A DNA stretch of 64,000 bases from Phaeobacter sp. 11ANDIMAR09 (GCF_001294455.1 NZ_LIKT01000004.1:1-64000); one strand, 5' to 3'; counted from the stretch's first letter, positions 9,006 through 19,029 are shown. Translations and numbers: made by a program. Notes: generated by a model not told the origin, from the sequence alone.

Positions 9006-9104
9006 GACGGACTCTGGGTGAGGATGCCCCCCAGCGATAAGAAGGATGCATCTGAGAGTCTAGATTTCCGGAGCGTCAGCCAGGCCCAACAGATCGGAGG
9101 GTGG

Positions 9105-9938
9105 TTAGTAGCGCCCGTTGTCGGCGGGGTAGACGCCGAGAATCTCCACATTGGTGGTGAAATAGGCCAGTTCATCCATCGCCAGTTGCACGTTTGCATC
9201 ATCCGGGTGACCTTCGATATCCGCATAAAACTGCGTGGCGGTGAAGGATCCGTCGACCATGTAGCTTTCCAGTTTGGTCATGTTGATACCATTGGTGGCA
9301 AAACCACCCATGCCCTTGTAGAGCGCCGCGGGAATGTTGCGGACCTGAAAAACAAAGCTGGTGATCATGCCATGGGCTCCACGCCGGGTGATGTCCGGCT
9401 CGCGCGACATGATCAGGAAACGGGTGGTATTGTCGCCCCGATCCTCGATCTTTTTCTCCAGCACATCCAGCCCGTAGATCTCGCCTGCCAATTCGCTGGC
9501 CAGGGCTGCTGTGTGGATGTCACCGGCAGCGGCCACATCGCGCGCGGCCCGCGCATTGTCGGGGCTGACGCGGCCCATGATGTTGTTTTTACGTAAAAAT
9601 TCACCGCACTGTGGCAGTAGAACCAGATGCGATTTGGCCTCGCGGATGTCTTCCAGCTTGGCGCCGGGGACGGCCAGCAGGTTGATATGCACCCGCACAA
9701 AAGCCTCGTCTATGATATGCAGCCCACTGTGGGGCAGCAGCCGGTGGCTATCGGCCACCCGCCCATAGGTCGAGTTCTCAACTGGCAACATCGCCTGGTC
9801 GGCAGCGCCTGAGCGCACCGCCTCGATCACATCTTCAAAGGTGCTGCAGGGCAGCACCTCCATATTGTGACGCGCATTGCGGCAAGCCTCATGGCTATAG
9901 GAGCCCAGCTCCCCCTGAATGGCGATTTTTCCGGTCAT
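9105..9938 (-). CDS. pheA: Prephenate dehydratase
   Basis: 277 residues from MTGKIAIQG, the natural family start; a start ten residues upstream is possible. The enzyme converts prephenate to phenylpyruvate in phenylalanine synthesis. The catalytic domain (about 1-180) opens with IAIQGELGSYSHEA and contains the NTTRFLI motif with the essential threonine. The ACT domain follows (about 190-270): FVFQVRNIPAALYKGMGGFA and then KLESYM, the position of the ESRP feedback motif in enterobacterial PheA. It is monofunctional, without the chorismate mutase domain of E. coli PheA. Divergent from the cytochrome gene. Confidence 0.94.
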   Translation of the reverse strand: MTGKIAIQGELGSYSHEACRNARHNMEVLPCSTFEDVIEAVRSGAADQAMLPVENSTYGRVADSHRLLPHSGLHIIDEAFVRVHINLLAVPGAKLEDIREAKSHLVLLPQCGEFLRKNNIMGRVSPDNARAARDVAAAGDIHTAALASELAGEIYGLDVLEKKIEDRGDNTTRFLIMSREPDITRRGAHGMITSFVFQVRNIPAALYKGMGGFATNGINMTKLESYMVDGSFTATQFYADIEGHPDDANVQLAMDELAYFTTNVEILGVYPADNGRY

Positions 9939-10058
9939 CAGTGCGACTTTCCTGCAAAACTTCAGCAAACGGGCATTTCGTCGCGTTGTCTATACCTTGC
10001 CACTGACGAGTGGAAGCCTTAGACAACGACCCAGACAGCTAAAACGGACACGCGATTC

Positions 10059-10565
10059 ATGTTTGACACGATGACCCTAACCAAAGCGACCGCAGGCGTT
10101 TGCGGATCGTTCCTGGTGCTTCTTCTGGGCCACTGGGCCGCGGATGTGCTCTATTCGTCAGATGCGCACGGTGAGCAATCTTATGTAATTGAAGTAGCAG
10201 ATGCGAGCGCCGCTTCTGAAGATGTGGTTGAGGTCAGCTTTGAAGAGCTGATGGCCTCGGCTGACGCCGGTAAAGGCGCCAAGGTCTTCAAGAAATGTGC
10301 CGCCTGCCACAAGCTGGAGGCGGGTGTGAACTCCACCGGTCCTTCGCTTTACGGTGTTGTAGGACGTGCCACAGCCGCCGAGGCGGGCTTTGGCTATTCC
10401 GGTGCGCTGACAGCTCTGGGGACGACCTGGTCCGCAGAAGAGCTGGATGCCTTCCTGACCAAGCCTTCGGCCTATGCTTCGGGCACCTCGATGTCCTTTG
10501 CCGGTCTGCGCAAGCAAAAAGACCGGGTGAACCTCATCGCCTATCTGGACAGTCTCGACGACTGA
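10059..10565 (+). CDS. cycM: Membrane-anchored class I cytochrome c (cytochrome cy / c552 type)
   Basis: 168 residues. An uncleaved hydrophobic segment (about 9-30) anchors the protein to the membrane, an acidic linker follows (about 41-68), and a class I cytochrome c domain carries CAACH at 80-84 with a distal methionine in TSMSFAGLR. This matches cytochrome cy/CycM, which passes electrons from the bc1 complex to terminal oxidases such as the cbb3 oxidase encoded further along. Monocistronic, closed by a strong terminator. Confidence 0.88.
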   Translation: MFDTMTLTKATAGVCGSFLVLLLGHWAADVLYSSDAHGEQSYVIEVADASAASEDVVEVSFEELMASADAGKGAKVFKKCAACHKLEAGVNSTGPSLYGVVGRATAAEAGFGYSGALTALGTTWSAEELDAFLTKPSAYASGTSMSFAGLRKQKDRVNLIAYLDSLDD

Positions 10566-10601
10566 TCCTGACCTGACCTAAGGGTTGGATTGAAACACGA
10601 C

Positions 10602-10634
10602 AAAAAGGTCGCGGCAGATGTCGCGACCTTTTTG
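10602..10634 (+). terminator. Terminator after cytochrome gene
   Basis: A near-perfect 12-base stem (AAAAAGGTCGCG against CGCGACCTTTTT) with a short loop, ending in a T run, about 40 bases past the cytochrome stop codon. It could also act leftward because of the A run on its left side. The remaining sequence up to 10794 shows nothing else clear. Confidence 0.85.
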
Positions 10635-10810
10635 GTGTTTTGACGGCATGTCTGGATTTGTCGCTGAGGTTTTCGGCTTGATCACGCTCTTTCGATCCGG
10701 TGGAGCCCTGGATCGCGCAATCTCAACTTGAATGTTACTGCCTGCGGGCCTTAGCTTGAGAGACAGGAAAACCGGACCAGTCGAAGGCCGGGCAAAGGAG
10801 GTTGTGACAG

Positions 10811-12790
10811 ATGACATCCCATATGGCAGGCAATCGGGCGGACATTCAGACAGATCGTTTGGCAGAACAGAGACGGCGACGGGCCGGGGTTCAGGCCCAG
10901 GTTCGGGCTATCGCGCCTGCGACTGGAGGTGTCTTGCACGCAGCCTTTGTGTTCGGTCTCATGCTCTTTCTGCTTCTGACCTTGCCGCTGCGGGCAGAGG
11001 AGGGGGCAATTGTCAAAAGTCACGGCTTTGCAGAGTTTGGTGAGCTGAAATACCCGGCTGGATTTGCCCATTTTGACTATGTGAACCCGCAGGCCCCCAA
11101 GGGCGGTGAGCTGGCGATTTCGGCGGTGGGTACGTTTGACAGTATGAACCCCTTTACCCGCAAGGGACGGGCTGGAGCGCTGGCGTCGGAGCATTTTGAA
11201 AGCTTGATGATCGAATCCTATGACGAGCCGGGATCCTATTACGGGTTGGTTGCCGAAAGTCTAGAATATCCGGAAAGCCAGGATTGGGTGATCTTTAATC
11301 TGCGCCCCGAGGCGCGGTTTTCCGATGGCAGCCCCGTTACCGCAGAGGACGTGGTGTTTTCCCATAACATCCTGCTGGATCAGGGCTTACAATCCTATGC
11401 CGAAGCGGTACGCAAACGCATCCCCAAGGCCGAAGCCCTAGGCCCGCAGCAGGTGAAGTTCCATTTCTCGCCGGATTTCCCGCGCCGCGCGATGATCAGT
11501 CAGGTAGCAGGCACTCCGGTGTTTTCCAAAGCCTGGTTCGAGGCCGACCCAGAAAATCGCCGTCTTGATGAGCCGCGTCTGGATCCGGGCATCGGATCGG
11601 GGCCCTATATTCTGGAAAAGGCTGATATCAACCAGCGCATCATCTATCGTCGCAACCCGGACTATTGGGGCGAGGGTTTGAATGTGAATATCGGTCGCCA
11701 CAACTATGACAGCATCCGGGTGGAGTACTTTGGCGATACCATCGCTGCGATGGAGGGCTTCAAGGCCGGTGTCTATACTGTGCGGCCCGAAAACAACTCC
11801 AAGAGCTGGGCCACGGCCTATGAATTTGATGCCATCGCAAATGGTGATGTGATCAAGGATGAAATCCCCAATGGCAATGTGCCTGCGGCCAGTGGATTTG
11901 TGATGAACCTGCTGCGGCCACAATTTCAGGATATCCGTGTGCGCGAAGCGGTACAGCTTGCCTATAATTTTGAATGGACCAATGAGAGCCTGCAATATGG
12001 GCTGTTTCGGCAGCGCAGTTCTTTTTGGCAGGACAGCGCGCTGGAGGCCAAGGGCCTGCCGGAAGGGCGTGAGCTGGAGGTGCTGACCGCGCTGGGCGAT
12101 CAGATTGAGTCCGGGCTTCTGACCTCGGAGCCTGTTATGGCCCATGCCTCAAAACCTAAACGCCCCAACGACCGCCGCAATCTGCGTCGCGCCATGAAGT
12201 TGCTGGATGAAGCAGGCTGGGAAGTGAACAGCGATGGGATGCGCCAAAATGCGGCTGGCGAATTGCTGGAGATCGAGCTCTTGCTCGACAGTCCTTCGCT
12301 GGAACGTATCGCTGCCCCCTATGTGTCCAACCTGCGGGCCATGGGTGTGGATGCCCGGCTGAACCGGGTTGACTATGCGCAATACACCAGTCGCCGCCGG
12401 GAAAAGGACTTTGACATGGTTTACTTTGCCTATCCAAAGTCTCTGGAGCCTTCGACAGGGCTGTATCAGCAGTTTGGGGCCGAGGCGCATCAGTTCTCAG
12501 TCTTTAACCCAGCTGGCCTGGCAGATCCGGCGGTTGATGCGCTGATCGGAAATGTGGTCGAAGCCAAGACACAGGAAGACCTGCAATCCAATGCCCGGGC
12601 GCTGGATCGGGTGCTCCGGGCCAAACGGTTTATGGTGCCGGCCTGGTATCTGGACGTTAGCTGGATCGCCTATTGGAAGCAATATGCCTATCCGGAAAAC
12701 CTGCCGCCCTATTCCACCGGTTTGCTGGACCTTTGGTGGGTGGATGCGGAGCGCGAGGCTACGCTGAAAGCCTCTGGCGCCTTGCGGTAA
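10811..12790 (+). CDS. yejA: Peptide/microcin C ABC importer, substrate-binding protein
   Basis: 659 residues; AAGGAGG lies about ten bases upstream of the ATG. The N-terminal 62 residues contain a basic stretch (RRRR at 21-24) and a hydrophobic segment ending LPLRA, a long signal peptide. The mature protein begins with HGFAEFGELKYP and FAHFDYVNPQAPKGGEL, typical of the YejA branch of family 5 solute-binding proteins, which capture oligopeptides in the periplasm. First gene of a four-gene yejABEF operon with nine bases to yejB. Confidence 0.93.
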   Translation: MTSHMAGNRADIQTDRLAEQRRRRAGVQAQVRAIAPATGGVLHAAFVFGLMLFLLLTLPLRAEEGAIVKSHGFAEFGELKYPAGFAHFDYVNPQAPKGGELAISAVGTFDSMNPFTRKGRAGALASEHFESLMIESYDEPGSYYGLVAESLEYPESQDWVIFNLRPEARFSDGSPVTAEDVVFSHNILLDQGLQSYAEAVRKRIPKAEALGPQQVKFHFSPDFPRRAMISQVAGTPVFSKAWFEADPENRRLDEPRLDPGIGSGPYILEKADINQRIIYRRNPDYWGEGLNVNIGRHNYDSIRVEYFGDTIAAMEGFKAGVYTVRPENNSKSWATAYEFDAIANGDVIKDEIPNGNVPAASGFVMNLLRPQFQDIRVREAVQLAYNFEWTNESLQYGLFRQRSSFWQDSALEAKGLPEGRELEVLTALGDQIESGLLTSEPVMAHASKPKRPNDRRNLRRAMKLLDEAGWEVNSDGMRQNAAGELLEIELLLDSPSLERIAAPYVSNLRAMGVDARLNRVDYAQYTSRRREKDFDMVYFAYPKSLEPSTGLYQQFGAEAHQFSVFNPAGLADPAVDALIGNVVEAKTQEDLQSNARALDRVLRAKRFMVPAWYLDVSWIAYWKQYAYPENLPPYSTGLLDLWWVDAEREATLKASGALR

Positions 12791-12799
12791 GGGCGCGGT

Positions 12800-13888
12800 A
12801 TGGCAGCCTATATCCTCAGACGCCTGCTTTTGGTGATCCCGACCCTGTTTGGCATCATGGTGGTGAATTTTACCCTGGTGCAGTTTGTTCCCGGCGGCCC
12901 GGTAGAGCAAATCATCGCCCAGCTTCAGGGCGGTGGAGATGTCTTTGAGGGCTTTGCCGGTGGTGGGGGAGATGCCGGCGGGTCTGCCGTGATCGAAGCC
13001 AATGACAGCTATGCGGGCCGACAGGGCTTACCGCCGGAACTGATCGAAGAGCTGCAACAGCAGTTTGGCCTGGATAAACCTCCGCTGGAACGTTTTGGCG
13101 TGATGCTGCTCAACTACCTGCAGTTTGACTTTGGCGAGAGCTATTTTCGCAAGATTGATGTGACCGATTTGGTGCTGGAGAAAATGCCAGTGTCGATCTC
13201 TCTGGGGCTTTGGTCGACCCTGATCGCCTATTTGATCTCGATCCCGGTGGGTATTCGCAAGGCTCTGCGCGATGGTTCGCGCTTTGACACTTGGACCAGC
13301 GGTGTGATCATTGCGGCCTATGCCATTCCCTCTTTCCTGTTTGCCATCATGCTCTTGGTGCTTTTTGCAGGTGGGTCTTACTGGCAGATCTTCCCTTTGC
13401 GGGGGCTGACCTCGGACAATTTCGAAGACCTCAGCCTCTTTGGCAAGATCGCGGATTACGCCTGGCACATTGCCCTGCCGGTGATTGCATCAACCATTGG
13501 CGCCTTTGCCACGCTGACCTTGCTGACCAAGAACTCGTTCCTGGACGAGATCAAAAAGCAATATGTCATCACCGCGCGGGCCAAGGGGCTGAGCGAACAC
13601 CGGGTGCTTTATGGTCATGTGTTCCGCAATGCCATGCTGATCGTGATTTCCGGCTTTCCTGCAGTGTTCATCAGCATATTCTTTGCAGGTAGCCTGATCA
13701 TCGAGACGATTTTCTCGCTGGATGGGCTGGGCCGACTGGGGTTCGAGGCCGCCGTGGCGCGGGATTATCCGGTGATGTTTGGCACCATGTATATCTTTGG
13801 TCTGATGTCACTGGTGGTCGGGATCATCTCCGATCTGATGTATGTGCTGGTTGATCCCCGCATCGACTTTGAAAAGCGGGAGGGCTGA
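12800..13888 (+). CDS. yejB: Peptide ABC importer permease YejB
   Basis: 362 residues, about six membrane segments. The N-terminus [18 protein letters not shown] is typical of DppB-type permeases; the YejB-specific insertion (about 40-95) follows with a glycine-rich part and [17 protein letters not shown]. The EAA loop, which contacts the ATPase, is seen as [21 protein letters not shown]. It would pair with YejE as the channel of the YejABEF importer. Four bases separate it from yejE. Confidence 0.94.
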   Translation: MAAYILRRLLLVIPTLFGIMVVNFTLVQFVPGGPVEQIIAQLQGGGDVFEGFAGGGGDAGGSAVIEANDSYAGRQGLPPELIEELQQQFGLDKPPLERFGVMLLNYLQFDFGESYFRKIDVTDLVLEKMPVSISLGLWSTLIAYLISIPVGIRKALRDGSRFDTWTSGVIIAAYAIPSFLFAIMLLVLFAGGSYWQIFPLRGLTSDNFEDLSLFGKIADYAWHIALPVIASTIGAFATLTLLTKNSFLDEIKKQYVITARAKGLSEHRVLYGHVFRNAMLIVISGFPAVFISIFFAGSLIIETIFSLDGLGRLGFEAAVARDYPVMFGTMYIFGLMSLVVGIISDLMYVLVDPRIDFEKREG

Positions 13889-13892
13889 AGGC

Positions 13893-14999
13893 ATGGCATT
13901 GTCCCCGCTTAACCAACGTCGTTGGAATACCTTCCGCCGCAACAAACGCGCCTATTGGTCCCTGTGGATCTTTGCGGTGCTCTTTGGCCTGTCGCTCTTT
14001 GCTGAGTTCCTGGCCAATGACAAACCCATCCTGGTGAGCTATCGCGGCGAGCTCTATGCGCCCATTTTCAATTTCTATCCCGAGACCACCTTTGGCGGCG
14101 ATTTTAAGACCGAAGCGACCTACCGTGATCCAGAGGTGGAGTGCCTTATTCGATCTGGCGGAATGGAAGACTGCTTTGATGCGCCTGAAGATATCATCGC
14201 GCAAATCGGATTGGGCGACTATTCGGCAGAAGGGTTTCATAAGGGGTGGTCGATCTGGCCGCTCATCCCATATTCCTACAACACTTCTGTGGATCGTCCG
14301 GGCGCCGCGCCGCTGGCGCCGAATTGGCAGAACCTTCTGGGCACAGATGACACCAAGCGCGATGTGCTGGCGCGGGTCATTCATGGCTTCCGTTTGTCGA
14401 TCCTGTTCACCCTGATGGTGACGGGCGCGGCCACGCTGATTGGAATTCTGGCCGGGGCAATTCAGGGCTATTTTGGCGGCTGGACAGATCTGGTGTTCCA
14501 GCGGGTGATTGAGGTCTGGAGCTCGGTGAATTCGCTCTACGTGATCATCATCATGTTTGCCATTCTGGGTCGTAGTTTCTGGCTTTTGGTTGGGTTGATG
14601 ATCCTGTTTGGCTGGACCTCCTTGGTTCCGGTGGTGCGCGCCGAGTTCCTGCGAGCACGCAATCTGGAATATGTCCGCGCGGCCAAGGCCCTGGGTGTGG
14701 GCAATATGACCATCATGCTGCGCCATATGCTGCCCAATGCCATGGTGGCGACGCTGACCATGCTGCCCTTTATCATCACGGGCACCATCAGCGCGCTGGC
14801 GGGGCTGGATTTCCTAGGCTTTGGCCTGCCGTCCTCGGCACCCTCGCTGGGGGAGCTGACCCTGCAGGCGAAACAGAACCTCGAAGCCCCCTGGCTTGCC
14901 TTCACCGCATTTTTCACCTTTGCCCTGATGTTGTCGCTGCTGATTTTCATCTTTGAAGGCATCCGCGACGCCTTTGACCCAAGAAAGACCTTTTCATGA
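13893..14999 (+). CDS. yejE: Peptide ABC importer permease YejE
   Basis: 368 residues from MALSPLNQRRWNTFRRNKRA, the usual YejE start, preceded by a GGGAGGGC-like ribosome site. A long periplasmic stretch after the first membrane segment (about 45-150) is characteristic of YejE, followed by a DppC-type permease domain whose EAA loop reads VRAAKALGVGNMTIMLRHMLPN. The C-terminus is GIRDAFDPRKTF. Forms the membrane channel with YejB. Confidence 0.94.
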   Translation: MALSPLNQRRWNTFRRNKRAYWSLWIFAVLFGLSLFAEFLANDKPILVSYRGELYAPIFNFYPETTFGGDFKTEATYRDPEVECLIRSGGMEDCFDAPEDIIAQIGLGDYSAEGFHKGWSIWPLIPYSYNTSVDRPGAAPLAPNWQNLLGTDDTKRDVLARVIHGFRLSILFTLMVTGAATLIGILAGAIQGYFGGWTDLVFQRVIEVWSSVNSLYVIIIMFAILGRSFWLLVGLMILFGWTSLVPVVRAEFLRARNLEYVRAAKALGVGNMTIMLRHMLPNAMVATLTMLPFIITGTISALAGLDFLGFGLPSSAPSLGELTLQAKQNLEAPWLAFTAFFTFALMLSLLIFIFEGIRDAFDPRKTFS

Positions 15000-15023
15000 G
15001 GTGGCTTCTCAAACCACCGACTC

Positions 15024-15078
15024 ACCCGGCTGGAAGCCGGGCAGTGCCAGACCGCCCCCAGGGGCGGGCACTTCGTTT
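15024..15078. repeat. Composite hairpin repeat (copy 1), within the yej operon
   Basis: A first stem CCCGGC/GCCGGG is followed by a second GC-rich stem (GCCCCC and GGGGC around AG). The order, a CCCGGC-loop-GCCGGG stem then a C-rich/G-rich pair, recurs at 49045, 50017 and 52972. It fills most of the gap between yejE and yejF inside an operon, so it is not a simple terminator. Confidence 0.6.
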
Positions 15079-15128
15079 CCGTCCGCGGTCGAGCACCGCC
15101 CTATCGATTGCTGCAGGCAAGAGCTGAC

Positions 15129-16715
15129 ATGACAGAATCCCCAATCCTTCAGGTCAAGAACCTGTGCGTCTCCTTCCGACAAGACGGCGAGGTCAACCAG
15201 GCCGTCAAAGGTGTGTCCTTCTCGGTTGGGCGGGGGGAAACTGTGGCCTTGGTCGGCGAATCCGGATCGGGGAAATCCGTTTCTGCCCTGTCTACTGTCT
15301 CGCTCCTGGGCGATAGCGCCATCGTCGAGGGGTCCGTCACCTATGACGGGGTGGAGATGGTGGGCGCGGATGAAAAGCACCTGATGCAGGTGCGTGGCAA
15401 TGACATTAGTTTCATCTTTCAGGAGCCGATGACCTCGCTCAACCCGCTCCATACCATTGAAAAGCAGCTGGCAGAATCCCTGGCGCTGCATCAGGGATTG
15501 CAGGGGCAGGTGGCGCGGGACCGGGTTCTGGAGCTGCTACAAAAGGTTGGTATTCGCGACGCTGAAAGCCGACTGAACGCCTATCCGCACCAGCTTTCAG
15601 GCGGGCAGCGCCAGCGGGTGATGATCGCCATGGCCCTGGCCAATAAGCCTGAAGTGCTGATCGCGGATGAGCCTACAACGGCGCTGGATGTGACCATTCA
15701 GGCGCAGATCCTGGAATTGCTGGCTGAGCTGAAGGACAGCGAAGGCATGGGGCTGTTGTTTATTACCCATGACCTGAATGTTGTCCGGCGTATTGCGGAT
15801 CGGGTCTGTGTGATGAAAGACGGTGAGATCGTCGAGGAAGGCCCGGCAGCCGCGGTCTTTGACAATCCACAGCATGCCTATACCCAGAAGTTGCTGGCAG
15901 CAGAACCTTCGGGCATTCCCGAGCCGGTGGCGCCGGAGGCAGCCGAGATGATCCGCACAGAGGATCTGAAAGTCTGGTTCCCGATCCAGAAGGGGCTTTT
16001 GAAGCGCACTGTCGGTCATGTGAAAGCGGTCAATCCAACCTCAATCCGGGTGCGGGCAGGGGAGACGCTGGGTATTGTTGGCGAAAGCGGCTCGGGCAAG
16101 ACAACAATGGCGCTGGCAATCATGCGGCTGATTGCCTCTGAGGGCGAGGTGCGGTTTCGCGGCGATGACCTGCGGCAATGGTCGACGCGGGATCTGCGCA
16201 GCCTGCGCAAAGACATGCAGATCGTGTTTCAGGATCCCTTTGGCTCGCTGAGCCCGCGGATGACCTGTGCCCAGATCATCGCCGAGGGGCTGGCCATTCA
16301 CAAAATTGATCAGCACCGCCCTCCGCGCGAGCTGGTGTCGGAAGTGATGGTGGAGGTCGGTCTGGACCCCGCAACCATGGACCGCTACCCGCATGAGTTT
16401 TCCGGCGGGCAGCGCCAACGCATCGCCATCGCCCGCGCCATGGTGCTGCGTCCCAAATTGGTGGTGCTGGATGAGCCGACCTCAGCCCTGGACATGACGG
16501 TGCAGGTGCAGATCGTTGAGCTGCTGCGGGATCTGCAAAGACGCTACGGGCTGGCCTATCTCTTCATCAGCCATGATCTCAACGTGGTGCGGGCGATGTC
16601 GCATCAGGTGGTGGTGATGAAGCAGGGCGATATCGTCGAGGCGGGAGCGGCTGAAGCGCTGTTTGAAAACCCGCAAGTGGACTATACGCGCCAGCTTCTG
16701 GCCGCAGCGCGGTAA
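15129..16715 (+). CDS. yejF: Peptide ABC importer ATPase YejF (fused double ATP-binding protein)
   Basis: 528 residues with two complete ABC domains in tandem. Domain 1: Walker A GESGSGKS, signature LSGGQRQRV, Walker B VLIADEPT. Domain 2 (from about residue 275): [30 protein letters not shown]. YejF is the single fused ATPase that powers YejBE. An upstream in-frame ATG at 15108 is possible, but AAGAG precedes the chosen start. A repeat-bearing leader of about 130 bases separates it from yejE, so it may have somewhat separate expression. Confidence 0.95.
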   Translation: MTESPILQVKNLCVSFRQDGEVNQAVKGVSFSVGRGETVALVGESGSGKSVSALSTVSLLGDSAIVEGSVTYDGVEMVGADEKHLMQVRGNDISFIFQEPMTSLNPLHTIEKQLAESLALHQGLQGQVARDRVLELLQKVGIRDAESRLNAYPHQLSGGQRQRVMIAMALANKPEVLIADEPTTALDVTIQAQILELLAELKDSEGMGLLFITHDLNVVRRIADRVCVMKDGEIVEEGPAAAVFDNPQHAYTQKLLAAEPSGIPEPVAPEAAEMIRTEDLKVWFPIQKGLLKRTVGHVKAVNPTSIRVRAGETLGIVGESGSGKTTMALAIMRLIASEGEVRFRGDDLRQWSTRDLRSLRKDMQIVFQDPFGSLSPRMTCAQIIAEGLAIHKIDQHRPPRELVSEVMVEVGLDPATMDRYPHEFSGGQRQRIAIARAMVLRPKLVVLDEPTSALDMTVQVQIVELLRDLQRRYGLAYLFISHDLNVVRAMSHQVVVMKQGDIVEAGAAEALFENPQVDYTRQLLAAAR

Positions 16716-16780
16716 AGCGAAAAGGGGGGGCTCCCGCGCGCTTAGCCCTTGCCAAAGGCAAAGACACACCCTTGGGGGTG

Positions 16781-16798
16781 GCGCCGCTTGCGCGGCGC
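16781..16798. terminator. GC-rich stem-loop between converging yejF and hemN
   Basis: GCGCCGC-TTGC-GCGGCGC forms a perfect seven-base stem in the gap between two converging genes. There is no T run, so a Rho-independent terminator function is uncertain. Confidence 0.3.
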
Positions 16799-16830
16799 GG
16801 CAGCTTTGCGCCGCTCGGGGCGGGGAGCGT

Positions 16831-18201
16831 TCAGGCGGCTGGGGAGGCTGGCGCCGACAGAGCCGCACCACCTGCGGCTTCATAGGCATCAAAGTGGCGC
16901 GCGATGACCCGGGTTATGGCCCGAGCTTCCTCTGTGACCAAGGCACCATTCTTGGTTTTTACCAGAAGGCCGGGGAAGGCCGCGCAGGCTTGGCTAACCA
17001 GCGCATCAAAGCGTGTTTCCTGCCCCGGACACTGGGCGAGAACCCGATCTTTTGGAATTGCGAAGGCACAGAACAGGGCCTTGATGATTTCCCCCCGCAG
17101 CCTGTCGTCATCTGTAAGATCATGCCCGCGCGCAGCGGCAAACCCGCCCGCAGCAATTGCCGCCATATAGCGCGCAGTGCTGGGCGCGTTTTGCACAAAC
17201 CCCTGGGGGAACCGTGAGATGGCGGAGGCGCCGAGGCCAATCAGAACCTCCGCCGGATCATCGCTATACCACTGGAACCCCCGTTTGAGGTGATGCTGAT
17301 CACGCGCTTGGATAAGGCCATCACCGGGACGTGCAAAACTGTCGAGACCAATTTGCTGATACCCCGCCTCGAGACAGAGCATGCGCGCCGCGTTGAACAG
17401 CTCGATCCGGTCCTCGGGCTTGGGTAGGCTTTCAGATCGGATCATGGTTTGCCGTCGGATCATCGCAGGCAGATGTTTGTAGCCATAGAGGGCAATCCGG
17501 TCGGGCGAGAGCGTCAGCAATTGCCGGGTGCTTTGGCGGATCTGCTCAAGGCTTTGATGAGGCAGGCCAAACAGCAGATCGGTGCTGAGATCCCGAACGC
17601 CGCCCTGCCGCAGCATGTCCACCACCTGCACCACACGATCGTAGCTAAGTTGGCGGCCGATTTCCTGTTGTGTGGTCGCGTCAAACCCCTGCACACCAAT
17701 AGAGGCACGGGTGAGCCCGGCCGCCATCAGGGCATCACAACGGGGAGAATCGAACTCATTCGGGTCGATCTCAACCGAGAATTCAGCTCCTGACGCCAGG
17801 GGGGCAAGCCCCGCCAAGGCCTCTGCAAGATCTCGAACCATCTCGGGAGCCAAAATGGTTGGCGTGCCACCGCCCCAATGGATCCGGGAGAGCGTGACGT
17901 CTACCGGCAAATGGCGCTGAAGAAGCGAGATCTCCTGTTTCAGTGTCTCTACATAGGCCGAAATCGGTGCGTCAGATCGAGCCCCTTGGGTGCGGCACAT
18001 GCAAAACCAACAGAGGTTTCTGCAAAAGGGCACATGCAGGTAGAGGGAAATGCGACTTCCCTTGGGGATTTGGCCGATCCAGGATTGAAAATGCGCGGCA
18101 TGAACCAGCGGGCCAAAATGTGGCACAGTCGGATAACTGGTATAGCGCGGCACTTTGGCATCGAATAAACCGAGCTTCGCCAATTGTGATTTCTGACACA
18201 T
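16831..18201 (-). CDS. hemN: Oxygen-independent coproporphyrinogen III oxidase (radical SAM)
   Basis: 456 residues. PRYTSYPTVPHFG near the start and the radical SAM cluster motif C60-x3-C64-x2-C67-x-C69 identify HemN, which decarboxylates coproporphyrinogen III to protoporphyrinogen IX without oxygen; the extra cysteine at 69 is characteristic of true HemN. Other family blocks are HWGGGTPT and SVEIDPNE. The C-terminal HemN domain is complete. It is divergent from fnrL with an FNR box between, and a TATGAT -10 element ends seven bases before the ATG, suggesting an mRNA with little or no leader. No ribosome-binding site is visible. Confidence 0.95.
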   Translation of the reverse strand: MCQKSQLAKLGLFDAKVPRYTSYPTVPHFGPLVHAAHFQSWIGQIPKGSRISLYLHVPFCRNLCWFCMCRTQGARSDAPISAYVETLKQEISLLQRHLPVDVTLSRIHWGGGTPTILAPEMVRDLAEALAGLAPLASGAEFSVEIDPNEFDSPRCDALMAAGLTRASIGVQGFDATTQQEIGRQLSYDRVVQVVDMLRQGGVRDLSTDLLFGLPHQSLEQIRQSTRQLLTLSPDRIALYGYKHLPAMIRRQTMIRSESLPKPEDRIELFNAARMLCLEAGYQQIGLDSFARPGDGLIQARDQHHLKRGFQWYSDDPAEVLIGLGASAISRFPQGFVQNAPSTARYMAAIAAGGFAAARGHDLTDDDRLRGEIIKALFCAFAIPKDRVLAQCPGQETRFDALVSQACAAFPGLLVKTKNGALVTEEARAITRVIARHFDAYEAAGGAALSAPASPAA

Positions 18202-18207
18202 ATCACT

Positions 18208-18213
18208 ATCATA
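18208..18213 (-). promoter_or_regulatory. Predicted -10 element of hemN
   Basis: TATGAT on the minus strand matches TATAAT at five of six positions. Its last base lies seven bases before the A of the hemN ATG, so transcription would start at or one base before the start codon. The FNR box centre would then fall near -42, the usual position for activation by FNR. Confidence 0.5.
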
Positions 18214-18236
18214 GTCACCAATCGCACGAACGAACT

Positions 18237-18250
18237 TTGACGTGGATCAA
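18237..18250. promoter_or_regulatory. FNR/FnrL box between hemN and fnrL
   Basis: TTGAC-GTGG-ATCAA matches the FNR consensus TTGAT-N4-ATCAA at nine of ten positions. It is centred about 42 bases upstream of the hemN start and 19 bases before the fnrL ATG, fitting activation of hemN and possible self-repression of fnrL. Confidence 0.85.
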
Positions 18251-18262
18251 ACGGGACTGCCC

Positions 18263-19003
18263 ATGAACGCCCCAACAATTTCCCATATCAGCTGTGCTGA
18301 TTGTCCAATTCGCCACCGGGCCGTTTGTGCCCGCTGTGAGAGTGATGAGTTGGAGGCGCTTGACGCTATCAAATATTACCGCAGCTACGAGGCTGGGCAG
18401 CCGATCATTTGGTCCGGTGATGTGATGAATTTTGTCGGCTCCGTGGTGTCCGGTATTGCTACCTTGACCCAGACGATGGAGGACGGCCGCACCCAGATGG
18501 TTGGCCTGTTGTTACCGAGTGATTTTGTTGGTCGCCCCGGCCGGGATGGCGCGGCCTATAATGTTGTTGCGACCACCGATGTTGTGATGTGCTGTTTCCG
18601 CAAGAAACCTTTTGAAGATTTGATGGCCAGCACCCCGCATATTGCTCATCGCCTGCTCGAGATGACCCTGGACGAACTGGATGCCGCGCGCGAGTGGATG
18701 CTGGTTCTGGGGCGCAAAACGGCGCGGGAAAAAATTGCCAGTCTGTTGACCATCATTGCTCGTCGCGATGCCTCGCTGACGCCGCGCGGTGCGGTGAATG
18801 AAATGACCTTTGATCTGCCGCTCACCCGCGAAGCCATGGCAGACTATCTAGGCCTCACGCTTGAAACCGTCAGTCGCCAGATGTCAGCCCTGAAAAAAGA
18901 CGGGGTGATTGCCCTGGAGGGCAAGCGCCGGGTTTCGGTGCCAGATATGGGCCGGCTCTTTGAAGAAGCGGGTGACGACAGCGACGGCGGCTATATGAGC
19001 TAA
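18263..19003 (+). CDS. fnrL: FnrL, oxygen-sensing Crp/Fnr-family regulator
   Basis: 246 residues from MNAPTIS; a GTG at 18242 would lie inside the FNR box and is less likely. The N-terminal cysteines (Cys11, 14, 22, 25: CADC and CARC) plus one in VMCCF are candidate ligands for the oxygen-labile [4Fe-4S] cluster. A cyclic-nucleotide-like beta-roll follows, then a long dimer helix and a helix-turn-helix with LTREAMADYLGLTLETVSRQMSALKK in two parts, whose ETVSRQ recognition helix reads TTGAT-N4-ATCAA sites. It probably controls hemN, the cco genes and itself through the boxes listed here. Confidence 0.95.
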   Translation: MNAPTISHISCADCPIRHRAVCARCESDELEALDAIKYYRSYEAGQPIIWSGDVMNFVGSVVSGIATLTQTMEDGRTQMVGLLLPSDFVGRPGRDGAAYNVVATTDVVMCCFRKKPFEDLMASTPHIAHRLLEMTLDELDAAREWMLVLGRKTAREKIASLLTIIARRDASLTPRGAVNEMTFDLPLTREAMADYLGLTLETVSRQMSALKKDGVIALEGKRRVSVPDMGRLFEEAGDDSDGGYMS

Positions 19004-19029
19004 AGCTCTGCCAGGGTTTGGTGCTGAGC

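Noticed and set aside
10578-11194. Minus-strand ORFs in the cytochrome-yejA gap
   Set aside because: They run through a terminator and the yejA signal-peptide region with no coding signs.
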